This document shows positions 7,066 through 14,504 of a stretch of DNA of 20,769 nt, one piece after another (position 1 is the first letter of the stretch; every line of letters starts with the position of its first letter). The notes under the pieces are model-generated. The model was not told where the DNA came from and made no database searches. It saw only the letters and a list, made by a program, of their open reading frames with translations. Where the stretch lies: contig JAJZVE010000010.1 in the NCBI GenBank assembly GCA_021845835.1, forward strand, positions 1 to 20,769, in the 5' to 3' direction. The translations under genes and the position numbers were made by a program. The DNA is from Pseudomonadota bacterium. GTDB lineage: Bacteria; Pseudomonadota; Alphaproteobacteria; Acetobacterales; Acetobacteraceae.

Positions 7066-8376
7066 TCACAGTTCGGTCGAAATCGGGGCGACGGTTTCGC
7101 CGAAGATGCGCTCGATATGCGTCTTGTGCATCGTTGCGTGGGCGAAGATATCGGCCAACCCCGGCGGGAACCCGGCGCAGGCGATGAAGTGCGCGCGGTA
7201 GCCGGGCAGCGACGGGGCGCCGTGCACGCCGCATTTCTGGCAGGCGCGCAGCGTCCACAGGTCCGACATCGAGGACGGCACCGCCGGCTCGGACTGGCTG
7301 TCGATGATGCTCATCGCCTTGGCCATGCGGGCGATCATCGACTTCGCGGTGACGATCTTCGCCTGGCCGCGGAGCGAGGTGTTCACCGGGTTGCGGGTGA
7401 AGGCGAGGGACCGCCAGTCCATCGCCTTGATCAGATAGCGGCGCGCGCCGTGCGCGCAGGTGCCGGTGGTGCAGTCCTCGACCGCGCCCGGCAGCGGAAA
7501 CCCGTAGACCGAGGCGAACCACGGCACCGGCGGGTCGGACTGCAGGCTGTCCCACAGGTCATCGTAGCGGTGGCGCTGCGGATTGTGCGACCCGTCGATC
7601 GACCGGCGGATCTCGCCGACCACGGACGTGCGCTTGCCGGGCAGGGATTTCACCTCCAGCGGCCGGCCGACGATGTAGGAGGCCGGGTCCGGGATGCCGA
7701 GGCGCGGGCCGAGTTCCGACAGGTGGTCGATGTCGAGCGCGCCGGTGGCGATGAAGGACTGCGCCGAGTTGAGCAGCGCGTCCTGCAGGATCACGTCGCC
7801 CTCCGAGTCGACCGCCTCGCACGACGCCTCGACCTCCACGATTCGTCGCCCGCTGCCGTCGCTTCGCGCCTTGACGACGGTCGGCAGGGAGACGACGATG
7901 GCGCGCTCCAGCATCTCGTCGGTGATGTCGCTCTTGTGCATGGGATCGTACTCGGCGTCGATTTCGGAGAATTGCTCCGGGCCGAGATGGATCGGTCCCG
8001 GATAGGGCGGCAGTTCGGTCATCGCCGCGTCGCCCTGGTTGGTCAGGGTGACGTGCGGTTTGAAGGCGTCGTGCTTCCGGGACGCGCCGGCGGCGCGGAA
8101 CTGTCGCCAGCGGCCTTGCAGCGCCGCGTCCTCGATGCGCAACACGGTCGCGCCCTTGTCGAAGCGTTCGATGCTGCGCGGGCCAGGCGCGATGGTGTGC
8201 GGCGACGTGTCGGGCGGCACCGCGCCCCAGGCGACCGGATGCTTGGAGTAGGCGAGGGTGACGTGCATCTCGTCCGGCGCGACGAGCGGCGCCGTGACGC
8301 CGTGCGCGCGGAACCAGGCGACGATGTCGTCGCCGTTCAGCACCGGTCGGCAGACATAGAGGGGCGCGGTGGTCAT
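7066..8376 (-). CDS. Head maturation protease with N-terminal Acb1-like 2H phosphoesterase domain
   Basis: The product is 436 residues from ATG 8376; a GTG one codon earlier is possible and neither has a strong ribosome binding site. Residues ~5-142 contain the two H-x-T motifs of the 2H phosphoesterase fold, MHVTLAYS (H38, T40) and PHVTLT (H108, T110). The block opens with LYVCRPVLNGDDIVAWF and carries ATVLRIED and LGPEQFSEID, the layout of phage anti-CBASS nuclease Acb1, which cleaves the cyclic nucleotides used in CBASS defence. From ~175 a second domain looks like an XkdF-type prohead protease: CEAVDSEGDVI (186-196), DIDHLSE with candidate catalytic H218, GRPLEVKSLPGKRTSVVGEI (237-256), and DWRSLAFTRNPVN (320-332). 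The C-terminus carries CQKC (379-382) and further H and C residues that could bind zinc. It lies directly before the scaffold and capsid genes, as a protease should. The catalytic serine is not certain. Confidence 0.85.
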   Translation of the reverse strand: MTTAPLYVCRPVLNGDDIVAWFRAHGVTAPLVAPDEMHVTLAYSKHPVAWGAVPPDTSPHTIAPGPRSIERFDKGATVLRIEDAALQGRWRQFRAAGASRKHDAFKPHVTLTNQGDAAMTELPPYPGPIHLGPEQFSEIDAEYDPMHKSDITDEMLERAIVVSLPTVVKARSDGSGRRIVEVEASCEAVDSEGDVILQDALLNSAQSFIATGALDIDHLSELGPRLGIPDPASYIVGRPLEVKSLPGKRTSVVGEIRRSIDGSHNPQRHRYDDLWDSLQSDPPVPWFASVYGFPLPGAVEDCTTGTCAHGARRYLIKAMDWRSLAFTRNPVNTSLRGQAKIVTAKSMIARMAKAMSIIDSQSEPAVPSSMSDLWTLRACQKCGVHGAPSLPGYRAHFIACAGFPPGLADIFAHATMHKTHIERIFGETVAPISTEL

Positions 8377-8426
8377 CACGGCCGCAGAATGGCCGCGAAC
8401 CGGGTGGTTTACCTATGTCGGATGCG

Positions 8427-8966
8427 TCAGGCCGATAGGTCCATCAGGCGCCGCGGGTCGGGGTGGATCTTCCGCCACCACCAGCCCATCGGCAGCCGGC
8501 CGCCCTCGTTCGCCCACCACCCGACCGAGCGTTTCGGGTTCTCGATTTCGGATTTCAGCGCCAGCAGCACATGCTTGCCGTGCCGGCGAAATTCCTTGTT
8601 GACCGCGACGTAATAGGTGGTCTCGGTCCACAGGTCGCGCCGGTTGGTCGCCGCCAGGAAGCCGAACCGCACCTGCCGGCCGACCCGGCACCCGGCGCAG
8701 GCGCAGTCGCGCTCGTGGCCTTCCATGAACGGCGTGATGCGCTCGGCTTCCTCGCGGCGGATGCGCCAGTCGCGGCACAGCACGCAGCCGCAGGTCTCGA
8801 TCGTTTCGGAATAATGCACCGGCGCGTAGAAGCGCGGCGCCGCCGGGTCCGGGTGCCGGGCGTCGGCGTAGACCCGCAGCGCCTCGTCGATCTGCCGCAG
8901 TTTCGCGAGCAGGGCGACGCGGCGCTGCCGCGCCCAGTCAGCGAGTTCGGCGAGCGTCGGCTGCAT
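8427..8966 (-). CDS. Small phage protein with two CxCxxC clusters
   Basis: The product is 179 residues. ATG 8966-8964 overlaps the upstream stop as TGATG, which fixes the start over the TTG one codon earlier. Residues 1-35 are a basic helical segment. There are two cysteine clusters of identical spacing, CGCVLC (C59, C61, C64) and CACAGC (C88, C90, C93), 29 residues apart, with H84 between them; this is suited to binding one or two metal ions. The C-terminal half is rich in Trp and basic residues (SVGWWANEGGRLPMGWWWRK), suggesting a nucleic-acid or protein contact surface. No family is recognised. It lies between the winged-helix gene and the protease gene. Confidence 0.7.
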   Translation of the reverse strand: MQPTLAELADWARQRRVALLAKLRQIDEALRVYADARHPDPAAPRFYAPVHYSETIETCGCVLCRDWRIRREEAERITPFMEGHERDCACAGCRVGRQVRFGFLAATNRRDLWTETTYYVAVNKEFRRHGKHVLLALKSEIENPKRSVGWWANEGGRLPMGWWWRKIHPDPRRLMDLSA

Positions 8967-9400
8967 CAACCGCCAGGAGTGCCGGACGGCACCGGGATGT
9001 CGATCGGCCAGTGCCGGTCGGCGCCGACCGACCGGAAACAGTCCTTCAACTTGTAGAGCCGCTTGCGCATGGCGTCCGGGCCGCCGCCGGCGTAGTCGGG
9101 GAACTTCGCTGCGAACGCCTCGTAAATCTCGCGCGGGCGCAGCGGTTGCCCGGCATCGAGCAGGATGTCGCGGATCGCCGGCACGAAGTTCTCGCGCGAC
9201 ATGGCGCCATCGCTCGAGGGCGCGGTGGCCGGCGGCTTCTGCTCGGCCTGATAGGCTTCGACCAACTCGACGTACAGGTTGAGCAGCGAATCGATCTTGC
9301 CGATCTCCTTCGCCAGTTCCTGCCGCCGGACGGCGAAGCCGCGCACGGCCGGGTCCGGGCTGGCCGCCGCGAGGACGGCGGGGTCTTTCGGTTCGCTCAT
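8966..9400 (-). CDS. Coiled-coil plus winged-helix-like DNA-binding protein
   Basis: The product is 144 residues. The ATG at 9400 overlaps the upstream stop as ATGA and has GAGG 7 nt before it. Residues ~18-55 form an amphipathic helix likely to pair as a coiled coil (VRRQELAKEIGKIDSLLNLY). Residues ~68-135 resemble a winged helix-turn-helix: VPAIRDILLDAG, then PLRPREIYEAFAAKFP as helix plus turn, then AMRKRLYKLKDCFRS as the recognition helix, ending in HWPID. It may be a regulator or a DNA-binding packaging factor; no target can be named from the sequence. Confidence 0.7.
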   Translation of the reverse strand: MSEPKDPAVLAAASPDPAVRGFAVRRQELAKEIGKIDSLLNLYVELVEAYQAEQKPPATAPSSDGAMSRENFVPAIRDILLDAGQPLRPREIYEAFAAKFPDYAGGGPDAMRKRLYKLKDCFRSVGADRHWPIDIPVPSGTPGG

Positions 9401-9693
9401 GCCAGCGCCTCGTCGATCACGGTCAGCACATCGGAAATGGCCCGCGCATAGTCCGCCGCCGGCACGTTCAACCGCCGCTGCACGTCGCACAGCGCGGCGG
9501 CCAATCGCTCGCGCGCCAGCGTCAGGTCCGCGATCCTGGCGTCGAGCAGCGCCGCCCGCTCCGCCTGCAACCGGACATGCTCGTTCAGCAGCGTTTCCAG
9601 CCGGTCCACCGTCGCGACGAACGTCGCGTCCGGCTCGCGAACGGGTATGCTCGCGCGGCCGGTGCCCGGCACCCGCATCGCCGGCGCGCTCAC
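9397..9693 (-). CDS. Small coiled-coil protein
   Basis: The product is 98 residues from a GTG start at 9693 that overlaps the stop of the glycosyltransferase as GTGA and has GGAGG 7 nt upstream, which supports this non-ATG start. Residues ~24-75 are a long amphipathic helix with heptad-like leucines and alanines (DRLETLLNEHVRLQAERAAL, LTLARERLAAALCDVQRRL). There is no membrane segment and no catalytic motif. The next gene also begins with a coiled coil, so the two products may associate. Function unknown. Confidence 0.65.
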   Translation of the reverse strand: MSAPAMRVPGTGRASIPVREPDATFVATVDRLETLLNEHVRLQAERAALLDARIADLTLARERLAAALCDVQRRLNVPAADYARAISDVLTVIDEALA

Positions 9694-12600
9694 GCCGCCG
9701 CCTCCGTCGGACCACCGGCCAGCGCCGCATAGGCCGCGCGCCAGGCGGTCTCGTCCACGTCACCGAACGGGCTGTCCTTCGGCGGTTCGTCGCCCTGCCA
9801 CGGGCAAACCAACAGCGGGTCGATCGGATCGACCTCGACCGGCACGCCGAGCCGGGCAAGCCCGCGCAGTGTCTCCACCGGCGGCGCCGCACCGTACTGG
9901 CCGACCAGCGAGCGCAGCACCACGCGGTCGACGCCGAGGGCCGCCAGCGCCTGCGCGATGCGCGCCGGCTGGCGCACGTCCCAGCCCGGCGCGTTCGGCG
10001 CCACCGGCGCGGTCAGGCGCAGCACGAACCCGGACAGGTCCGCGAACAGCGGCACATGCCCGCTCTCGTGCTCCAGGAACGCCCGCCCTTCGAACCCCGG
10101 CCGGTCGTTGACCAGCAGCACGCGCGGCGCGGACGGCGACGGTTTCGCCTCGTCCCAGACCAGCACGTTGCCGTCGAGACCCTGCAGGGTCAGTTGGTCG
10201 CCCGACAGCACGATGTTGAAGTTCGGGTGCCAGTGCGGGTCCGGCCCGGCGATCAGCGGCGCCAGTTTGGCGTTGTCGGCCTGCAGTTTGCGCAGGCCCT
10301 CCGCGGTCGCCGGCGAGGCGCGGGTGGCGCCCTCATAGTGGATCAACTCGGCGCCCATCTCGACCACGTTGACCCGGCCGCGCTCGCGCACCCGCAGGCA
10401 GAACTCCACGTCGTTGTAGTTCAGGTCGAAGGTCTCGTCGAAAGCGCCGGCATCGGCGTAGACCTCGCGGCGGAACAGCATCACCGCGCCGGTCACCGCC
10501 AGCGCCTGCCGTGTCAGCAGCGCCGCGCCCCAGGCGCCGGTCGAACCGGGCGCGGCACCCTTGAGCCGGTGGCCGCAGACGCCCTTGTGGCAGACGACGC
10601 CGACATGCTGGATGTGGCCGGTCGGGTAGACCAGTTTCGCGCCGACGGTGCCGACGGACGGACGCAGCGCCTGCCCGACCATGCGATCGAGCCAGGACGG
10701 CTCGATCACCCGCACGTCGTCGTTCATGCAGCAGATCAGGTCGCCGGTCGCCTTGGCGATGGCCGCGTTGTTGATCGCCGACCAGTTGTAGGCGTCGGTC
10801 CAGGGCATCACCGTGATGCGCGGGTCGTCGCGCCACTCGCCGAGGTCCGGTTCGCCGTTGTTGCAGACGACGATGACCTCGAAATTCGGGTAGGCGGTCA
10901 GGCGCAGCAGCGTGCCGAGGCAAGGCTGCAACATCCAGCCGTCGCCCTTGGTAGGGACGATGACCGAGACCTTGGGCGCGTCGCCGTGGTATTCCCAGCG
11001 CCAGCGCAACCGGATAACGCCGACCGCCTGTCGCAGCGGTTCGATCTCGACCGCGTCCTCGGCGAACAGCGAGGACAGCAGCACGGCACGATGCGCCGCC
11101 TCCAGGCCCGCCTCCTCCGGCGTCAGCGCGGCCAGCGTCGCCAGCACCTGCGGGACGTGCCGCACCCGGCTCGGATCGGCCAGCCCCTCCAGCAAGACGT
11201 GCTGGTAGAGCGCCAACCGGTCGCGCGGCAGGTCGGAGAGGCACTGCACCCGAACCGCCGCCACCTGGGTGACGTAGTCGCGGCCGAACAGCAGGTCGGC
11301 GTCGAAATCGGGCTTGAAGTCGGGCAGCAGCGCGTCGCCGTCGCGCACCTCGTGGTCGGCGTAGATCACCGCCACGTTCGCGTCGGCGCGGGCGCAGGCG
11401 TCAGCCAGCACGCTCAGCGCGTGCGGCTTCAGCGCCACCCGCTCGTCGGTGAACACGACCCACTCCGCGCCGACCGCGGTGTCCGGTTCGACGCCGAACG
11501 GCAGCACGGTCACGATGCCGTCCGGGACCATTCCGGTCGCGGGCGCTTGACCCCGCAACAACGCCCAGGTGGGGTAGTCGTTGGGGAACCCCATCAGACC
11601 CGGCCGGACCCCGTTCCAGTGCTCGCGCAGCAGGCTCAGTTCCACCCCTTCGCGGTCGGTCGCCGGCAGCGCCTCGGACTGCGCCATGCCGATGAACTGC
11701 GCATAGCCGCGCTGCGCGATGCGGGCGCCGAACGATGGCGTCGCCGGGGGCGGCGGCACGATGGCGCCGGCATAGGCGTCGGCGGCCTGCACCAGTTTCC
11801 AGCCGCGCGGCGTGCCGCGCAGACCCCATTCCAGCAGGCCGGCCTCGTCGCCCTCGGCCGTGTCGGGGGCGCCGAGCAGGGCGAGCGCGTGCCGCGACAA
11901 CAGCATCGCCGGGCCGCCGAGCACCGGCACGCCGAGTCGGCGATGCACCAGTCGGTCCTGCACGATCGCCTGCACCGCCTGCACCGTCTCGACCGAGGTC
12001 GGCACGAACCCGTCCAGGCGCGGAAAAGCGTTCGGCCCATCCGGCGCCAGCGGCAATACGGCGGCGATGTCGGGCGACTGCAGCAGGGCGGTACGCATGC
12101 GCTGCCAGCCGGCGTCGGTCAGGATGGCGCTGTTGCGCAGGTAGAGCAGGTCGGCGCCGAGGCTGCGCGCCTTCGCCGCAGCGGTGGGCAGCGAGGTCTC
12201 GACCGGGGCGTAGCGCAGCGAGTCGGGCAGGGTGAGTGTGTCCCGGCCGCCCGGCGAGGCGATCACCACCGGCTCCAGCGGTTGCTTCGCCATGCCGGGC
12301 GTGAAATGCGCCGCGCCCGCCGGCAGCCACGCCGCGAGGCGGTCCTTCAACCGCGCCTCGAACGTGTAATGCCGGCCGACCCAGTGCTGCAGGGCACGCG
12401 CGGCTTTCGTGCGCTCGGAGGCCGGCGTGTCGATGAAGCGGCGGATCTCGGTGAGCCAACCGGCCTCACTGCTGGCATAGCCGAACACCGGCGGGGTGCC
12501 GTCGGTGTAGGGGTGCACCTCCGACGCGATCACCGCGGCGCCGATGATGCCCGCCTCGGCCAGACGCAGGTTCGATTTGGCGCGGTTGAAGACGTTGTCC

Positions 12601-13316
12601 TCCAGCGGCGCCAGCATCAGGTCGAGATCGAGCGACAGCAGGCGGTCGAGATAGGTGTGCGGCGGCACGCCGTCGTGGAACTCGATCGCGACCGGCAATT
12701 TGCCGTCCGGCTTGGCGCCGAAAAACACCCATTCGACCGCGTCGCCGATCGCCGCCATCGCCGGCACGATCAGCGCAAGGTCACCGCCATGCGACAGGCC
12801 GCCGGCCCAGCCGACGCGGAGCTTGCGGCCGGGCTGCTGCTCGCGCTCGCGAATTTTCGCGACCGGCAGCAGGTTCGGGATGACGCGCACGTCCTTCGCG
12901 CCGAGGCTGCGCAGCCACGCCGCCATGTTCTCGGTCGTCGTGGTGGCTGCGTCGCACAGCGTCAAGCCACGCTTGACGCGCTCGGTGACATTCTTGGCGA
13001 TGAAGCCGGCGTGGTAGGACTTCTCCGGCACCACGTCGAGCCGATCGTCGAGTTCATAGACGATGAAGGCGTCCGGGCAGGTGGCGCGCGCGGTCTCCAG
13101 CGCCTGCAACTGCGCGTCCTCGACCGGCCGCTGGAACACGATCACGTCCGGCGCGCACGCCTTGAACTGCTCCGCCGCCCAGGCCGCCACGTCGACCCGC
13201 CCGTCGGCGACGTTGGCGGAGACCAGGGCGCTGAGCGGGAAAACGCAGCGATGCGCGCCGCAGCCCATTTGGTCAGCCGCAAATACCAGAATGTAGGGCG
13301 GTTTATGCGGATTCAC
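9690..13316 (-). CDS. Multi-domain glycosyltransferase (GT4-like plus GT2 modules)
   Basis: The product is 1208 residues from a GTG at 13316 with AAGGA 8 nt upstream; both start and ribosome site lie inside the 3' end of the HNH gene. Module 1 (~1-335) is GT-B-like, with YELDDRLD (87-94), a second-domain start LRVGWAGGLSHGGDLAL (166-182) and a donor-site pattern KSNLRLAEAG (247-256). Residues ~340-600 are a less clear region. Residues ~615-700 resemble the end of a GT-A domain (YADHEVRDGD, FKPDFDADLLFGRDYV) without an obvious DxD. Residues ~782-995 are a full GT2 domain: VSVIVPTKGD, the metal-binding CMNDDVRV (863-870), the acceptor-side LNYNDVEFCLRVR (965-977) and H993. Residues ~1000-1208 are an unassigned tail. 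Known relatives build rhamnose-type polysaccharides. In a phage it could glycosylate capsid proteins or alter host surface sugars. No membrane segment is seen, so it should be cytosolic. Confidence 0.9.
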   Translation of the reverse strand: MNPHKPPYILVFAADQMGCGAHRCVFPLSALVSANVADGRVDVAAWAAEQFKACAPDVIVFQRPVEDAQLQALETARATCPDAFIVYELDDRLDVVPEKSYHAGFIAKNVTERVKRGLTLCDAATTTTENMAAWLRSLGAKDVRVIPNLLPVAKIREREQQPGRKLRVGWAGGLSHGGDLALIVPAMAAIGDAVEWVFFGAKPDGKLPVAIEFHDGVPPHTYLDRLLSLDLDLMLAPLEDNVFNRAKSNLRLAEAGIIGAAVIASEVHPYTDGTPPVFGYASSEAGWLTEIRRFIDTPASERTKAARALQHWVGRHYTFEARLKDRLAAWLPAGAAHFTPGMAKQPLEPVVIASPGGRDTLTLPDSLRYAPVETSLPTAAAKARSLGADLLYLRNSAILTDAGWQRMRTALLQSPDIAAVLPLAPDGPNAFPRLDGFVPTSVETVQAVQAIVQDRLVHRRLGVPVLGGPAMLLSRHALALLGAPDTAEGDEAGLLEWGLRGTPRGWKLVQAADAYAGAIVPPPPATPSFGARIAQRGYAQFIGMAQSEALPATDREGVELSLLREHWNGVRPGLMGFPNDYPTWALLRGQAPATGMVPDGIVTVLPFGVEPDTAVGAEWVVFTDERVALKPHALSVLADACARADANVAVIYADHEVRDGDALLPDFKPDFDADLLFGRDYVTQVAAVRVQCLSDLPRDRLALYQHVLLEGLADPSRVRHVPQVLATLAALTPEEAGLEAAHRAVLLSSLFAEDAVEIEPLRQAVGVIRLRWRWEYHGDAPKVSVIVPTKGDGWMLQPCLGTLLRLTAYPNFEVIVVCNNGEPDLGEWRDDPRITVMPWTDAYNWSAINNAAIAKATGDLICCMNDDVRVIEPSWLDRMVGQALRPSVGTVGAKLVYPTGHIQHVGVVCHKGVCGHRLKGAAPGSTGAWGAALLTRQALAVTGAVMLFRREVYADAGAFDETFDLNYNDVEFCLRVRERGRVNVVEMGAELIHYEGATRASPATAEGLRKLQADNAKLAPLIAGPDPHWHPNFNIVLSGDQLTLQGLDGNVLVWDEAKPSPSAPRVLLVNDRPGFEGRAFLEHESGHVPLFADLSGFVLRLTAPVAPNAPGWDVRQPARIAQALAALGVDRVVLRSLVGQYGAAPPVETLRGLARLGVPVEVDPIDPLLVCPWQGDEPPKDSPFGDVDETAWRAAYAALAGGPTEAAA

Positions 13317-14217
13317 GCATATATTCCTTTCCGAAGTGCAACTCTGCCGCCCGCTGACGAGCGGCAGCAGCGTCTTCTATGTTATCGTAACGTCCAAGCG
13401 GTATGGTTTTGTTATTTATTGTGATCTGTGCCGCCCACTTGTTTTTGGTTTTGTCCCAGTAGACGCCTTTAACGCCTGATGTGTTGCTGCGCGCCAGTTT
13501 GGTGTTCCCCAAATTTTGCACGCGGTTTGCAACCCGCAGATTGCACCAGCGGTTATCCGATGGATCGCCGTTTATGTGGTCCACAAGCGAGGGGTCACTA
13601 CCTGTCATCATTTTCCAGATTATACGATGCACGTAATATTCATGCGGTCCGATATTTGTTTTTAGCCGGCCGTCTTTCAGCGCGGTTCCGATTGCGCCTC
13701 CGTGTGTCCGCATGCCGCCACGAACTACGCGCAGCATTCGGTACAGCACACCCGATTCAGGGTGATAGTAGAATATACCACAGAGTTCTTCTTTGGACGG
13801 CAGTGTCCGCGTATAAGGTAGCGTAGTGTTGCGCGCCATCGCGTTGGACAAACGCAATACACCGTCAAGGCGGCCAGTTAGACTTTTACGCACGGTGCGG
13901 CGATTGTTGTTTTGCTGCTTTTGCGTAGCGTTACGCAGGTTGCACCACCGGTTATCAGCGCGGTTTCTGTTAATGTGGTCCACCGTTTCCGCGTCTTCGC
14001 CAGTCATCCACTTCCAAATGACGCGGTGCGCTTTCCACGATATACCGCGGTAGGGGTGAACACGCAGATAACCGTGAACACAACAGTCAGTAATAAGGGC
14101 GCCACCTCTACGCCGATAATCGTACGGCTCTTTCCACGACAGCGCGCCTGTTTCTTGGTCGTAGTGAAACATGCGCCGAAGTTCTGCTTGTGGCGGAAGC
14201 GGTTTGGCGGCGGCCAT
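13303..14217 (-). CDS. Tandem HNH homing endonuclease with AP2-type DNA-binding end
   Basis: The product is 304 residues from ATG 14217. It contains two copies of one module. Copy 1: a lead-in MFHYDQETGALSWK (16-29), then HRVIWKWMTG and the HNH core VDHINRNRADNRWCNLRNAT (79-98). Copy 2: IFYYHPESGVLYRM (148-161), HRIIWKMMTG and core VDHINGDPSDNRWCNLRVAN (212-231). Only copy 2 is followed by a full AP2 DNA-binding domain (SGVKGVYWDKTKNKWAAQIT and on, ~247-297). After copy 1 only a stub, KSLTGRLDGV (111-120), resembles the AP2 start, so two HNH-AP2 genes seem to have fused. Base composition is clearly more AT-rich than both neighbours, a sign of recent arrival. Such enzymes cut DNA and spread themselves. 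An internal ATG at 13839 has no good ribosome site. Confidence 0.9.
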   Translation of the reverse strand: MAAAKPLPPQAELRRMFHYDQETGALSWKEPYDYRRRGGALITDCCVHGYLRVHPYRGISWKAHRVIWKWMTGEDAETVDHINRNRADNRWCNLRNATQKQQNNNRRTVRKSLTGRLDGVLRLSNAMARNTTLPYTRTLPSKEELCGIFYYHPESGVLYRMLRVVRGGMRTHGGAIGTALKDGRLKTNIGPHEYYVHRIIWKMMTGSDPSLVDHINGDPSDNRWCNLRVANRVQNLGNTKLARSNTSGVKGVYWDKTKNKWAAQITINNKTIPLGRYDNIEDAAAARQRAAELHFGKEYMRESA

Positions 14218-14230
14218 ATACGGTTGTCTT

Positions 14231-14500
14231 TCAGGAAACGATGCGGCGCAGGCCGATCCGCTCCAGGTCGGCGGCGGTCATGCGGTCGGTGAGGCGGGAG
14301 ACGAGTTGCATGCTCTCGGCGGGCGGCAGGCAGGCGATGTCGGCCTCGTCGCGCAGCACCACCAGGATCGCGTCCGGGTTCTTGCGGCCGATCGCGTGGG
14401 CGAGGCCGCCGCACTGCTCGGCGGTGATGGTGCTGTCGCGCAGCACCACCAGCACCGCGCCCTGTTTCGGAATCTGCCGCACGCTGAACCGCTCGGTCAT
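14231..14500 (-). CDS. Small hypothetical phage protein
   Basis: The product is 89 residues from ATG 14500, with AAGGA 8 nt upstream, four bases past the portal stop. It holds two similar hydrophobic strings, GAVLVVLRDSTITAEQ (14-29) and AILVVLRDEADIA (44-56), each ending VVLRD, suggesting a small alpha/beta fold with an internal repeat. The C-terminal part is helical (MTAADLERIGLRRIV). No family is recognised. It was probably adjacent to the glycosyltransferase before the HNH gene inserted between them. Confidence 0.65.
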   Translation of the reverse strand: MTERFSVRQIPKQGAVLVVLRDSTITAEQCGGLAHAIGRKNPDAILVVLRDEADIACLPPAESMQLVSRLTDRMTAADLERIGLRRIVS

Positions 14501-14504
14501 GGCG

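Noticed and set aside
9279..13424. A 1381-codon open frame on the plus strand
   Set aside because: It is antisense to the glycosyltransferase, is Arg/His/Gln-rich with no domain motifs, and arises because GC-rich codons leave few stops opposite a real gene.
13839..14217. Splitting the HNH gene into two separate genes at the internal ATG (13839)
   Set aside because: The frame is continuous and no ribosome site precedes the internal ATG; a fused protein is simpler.
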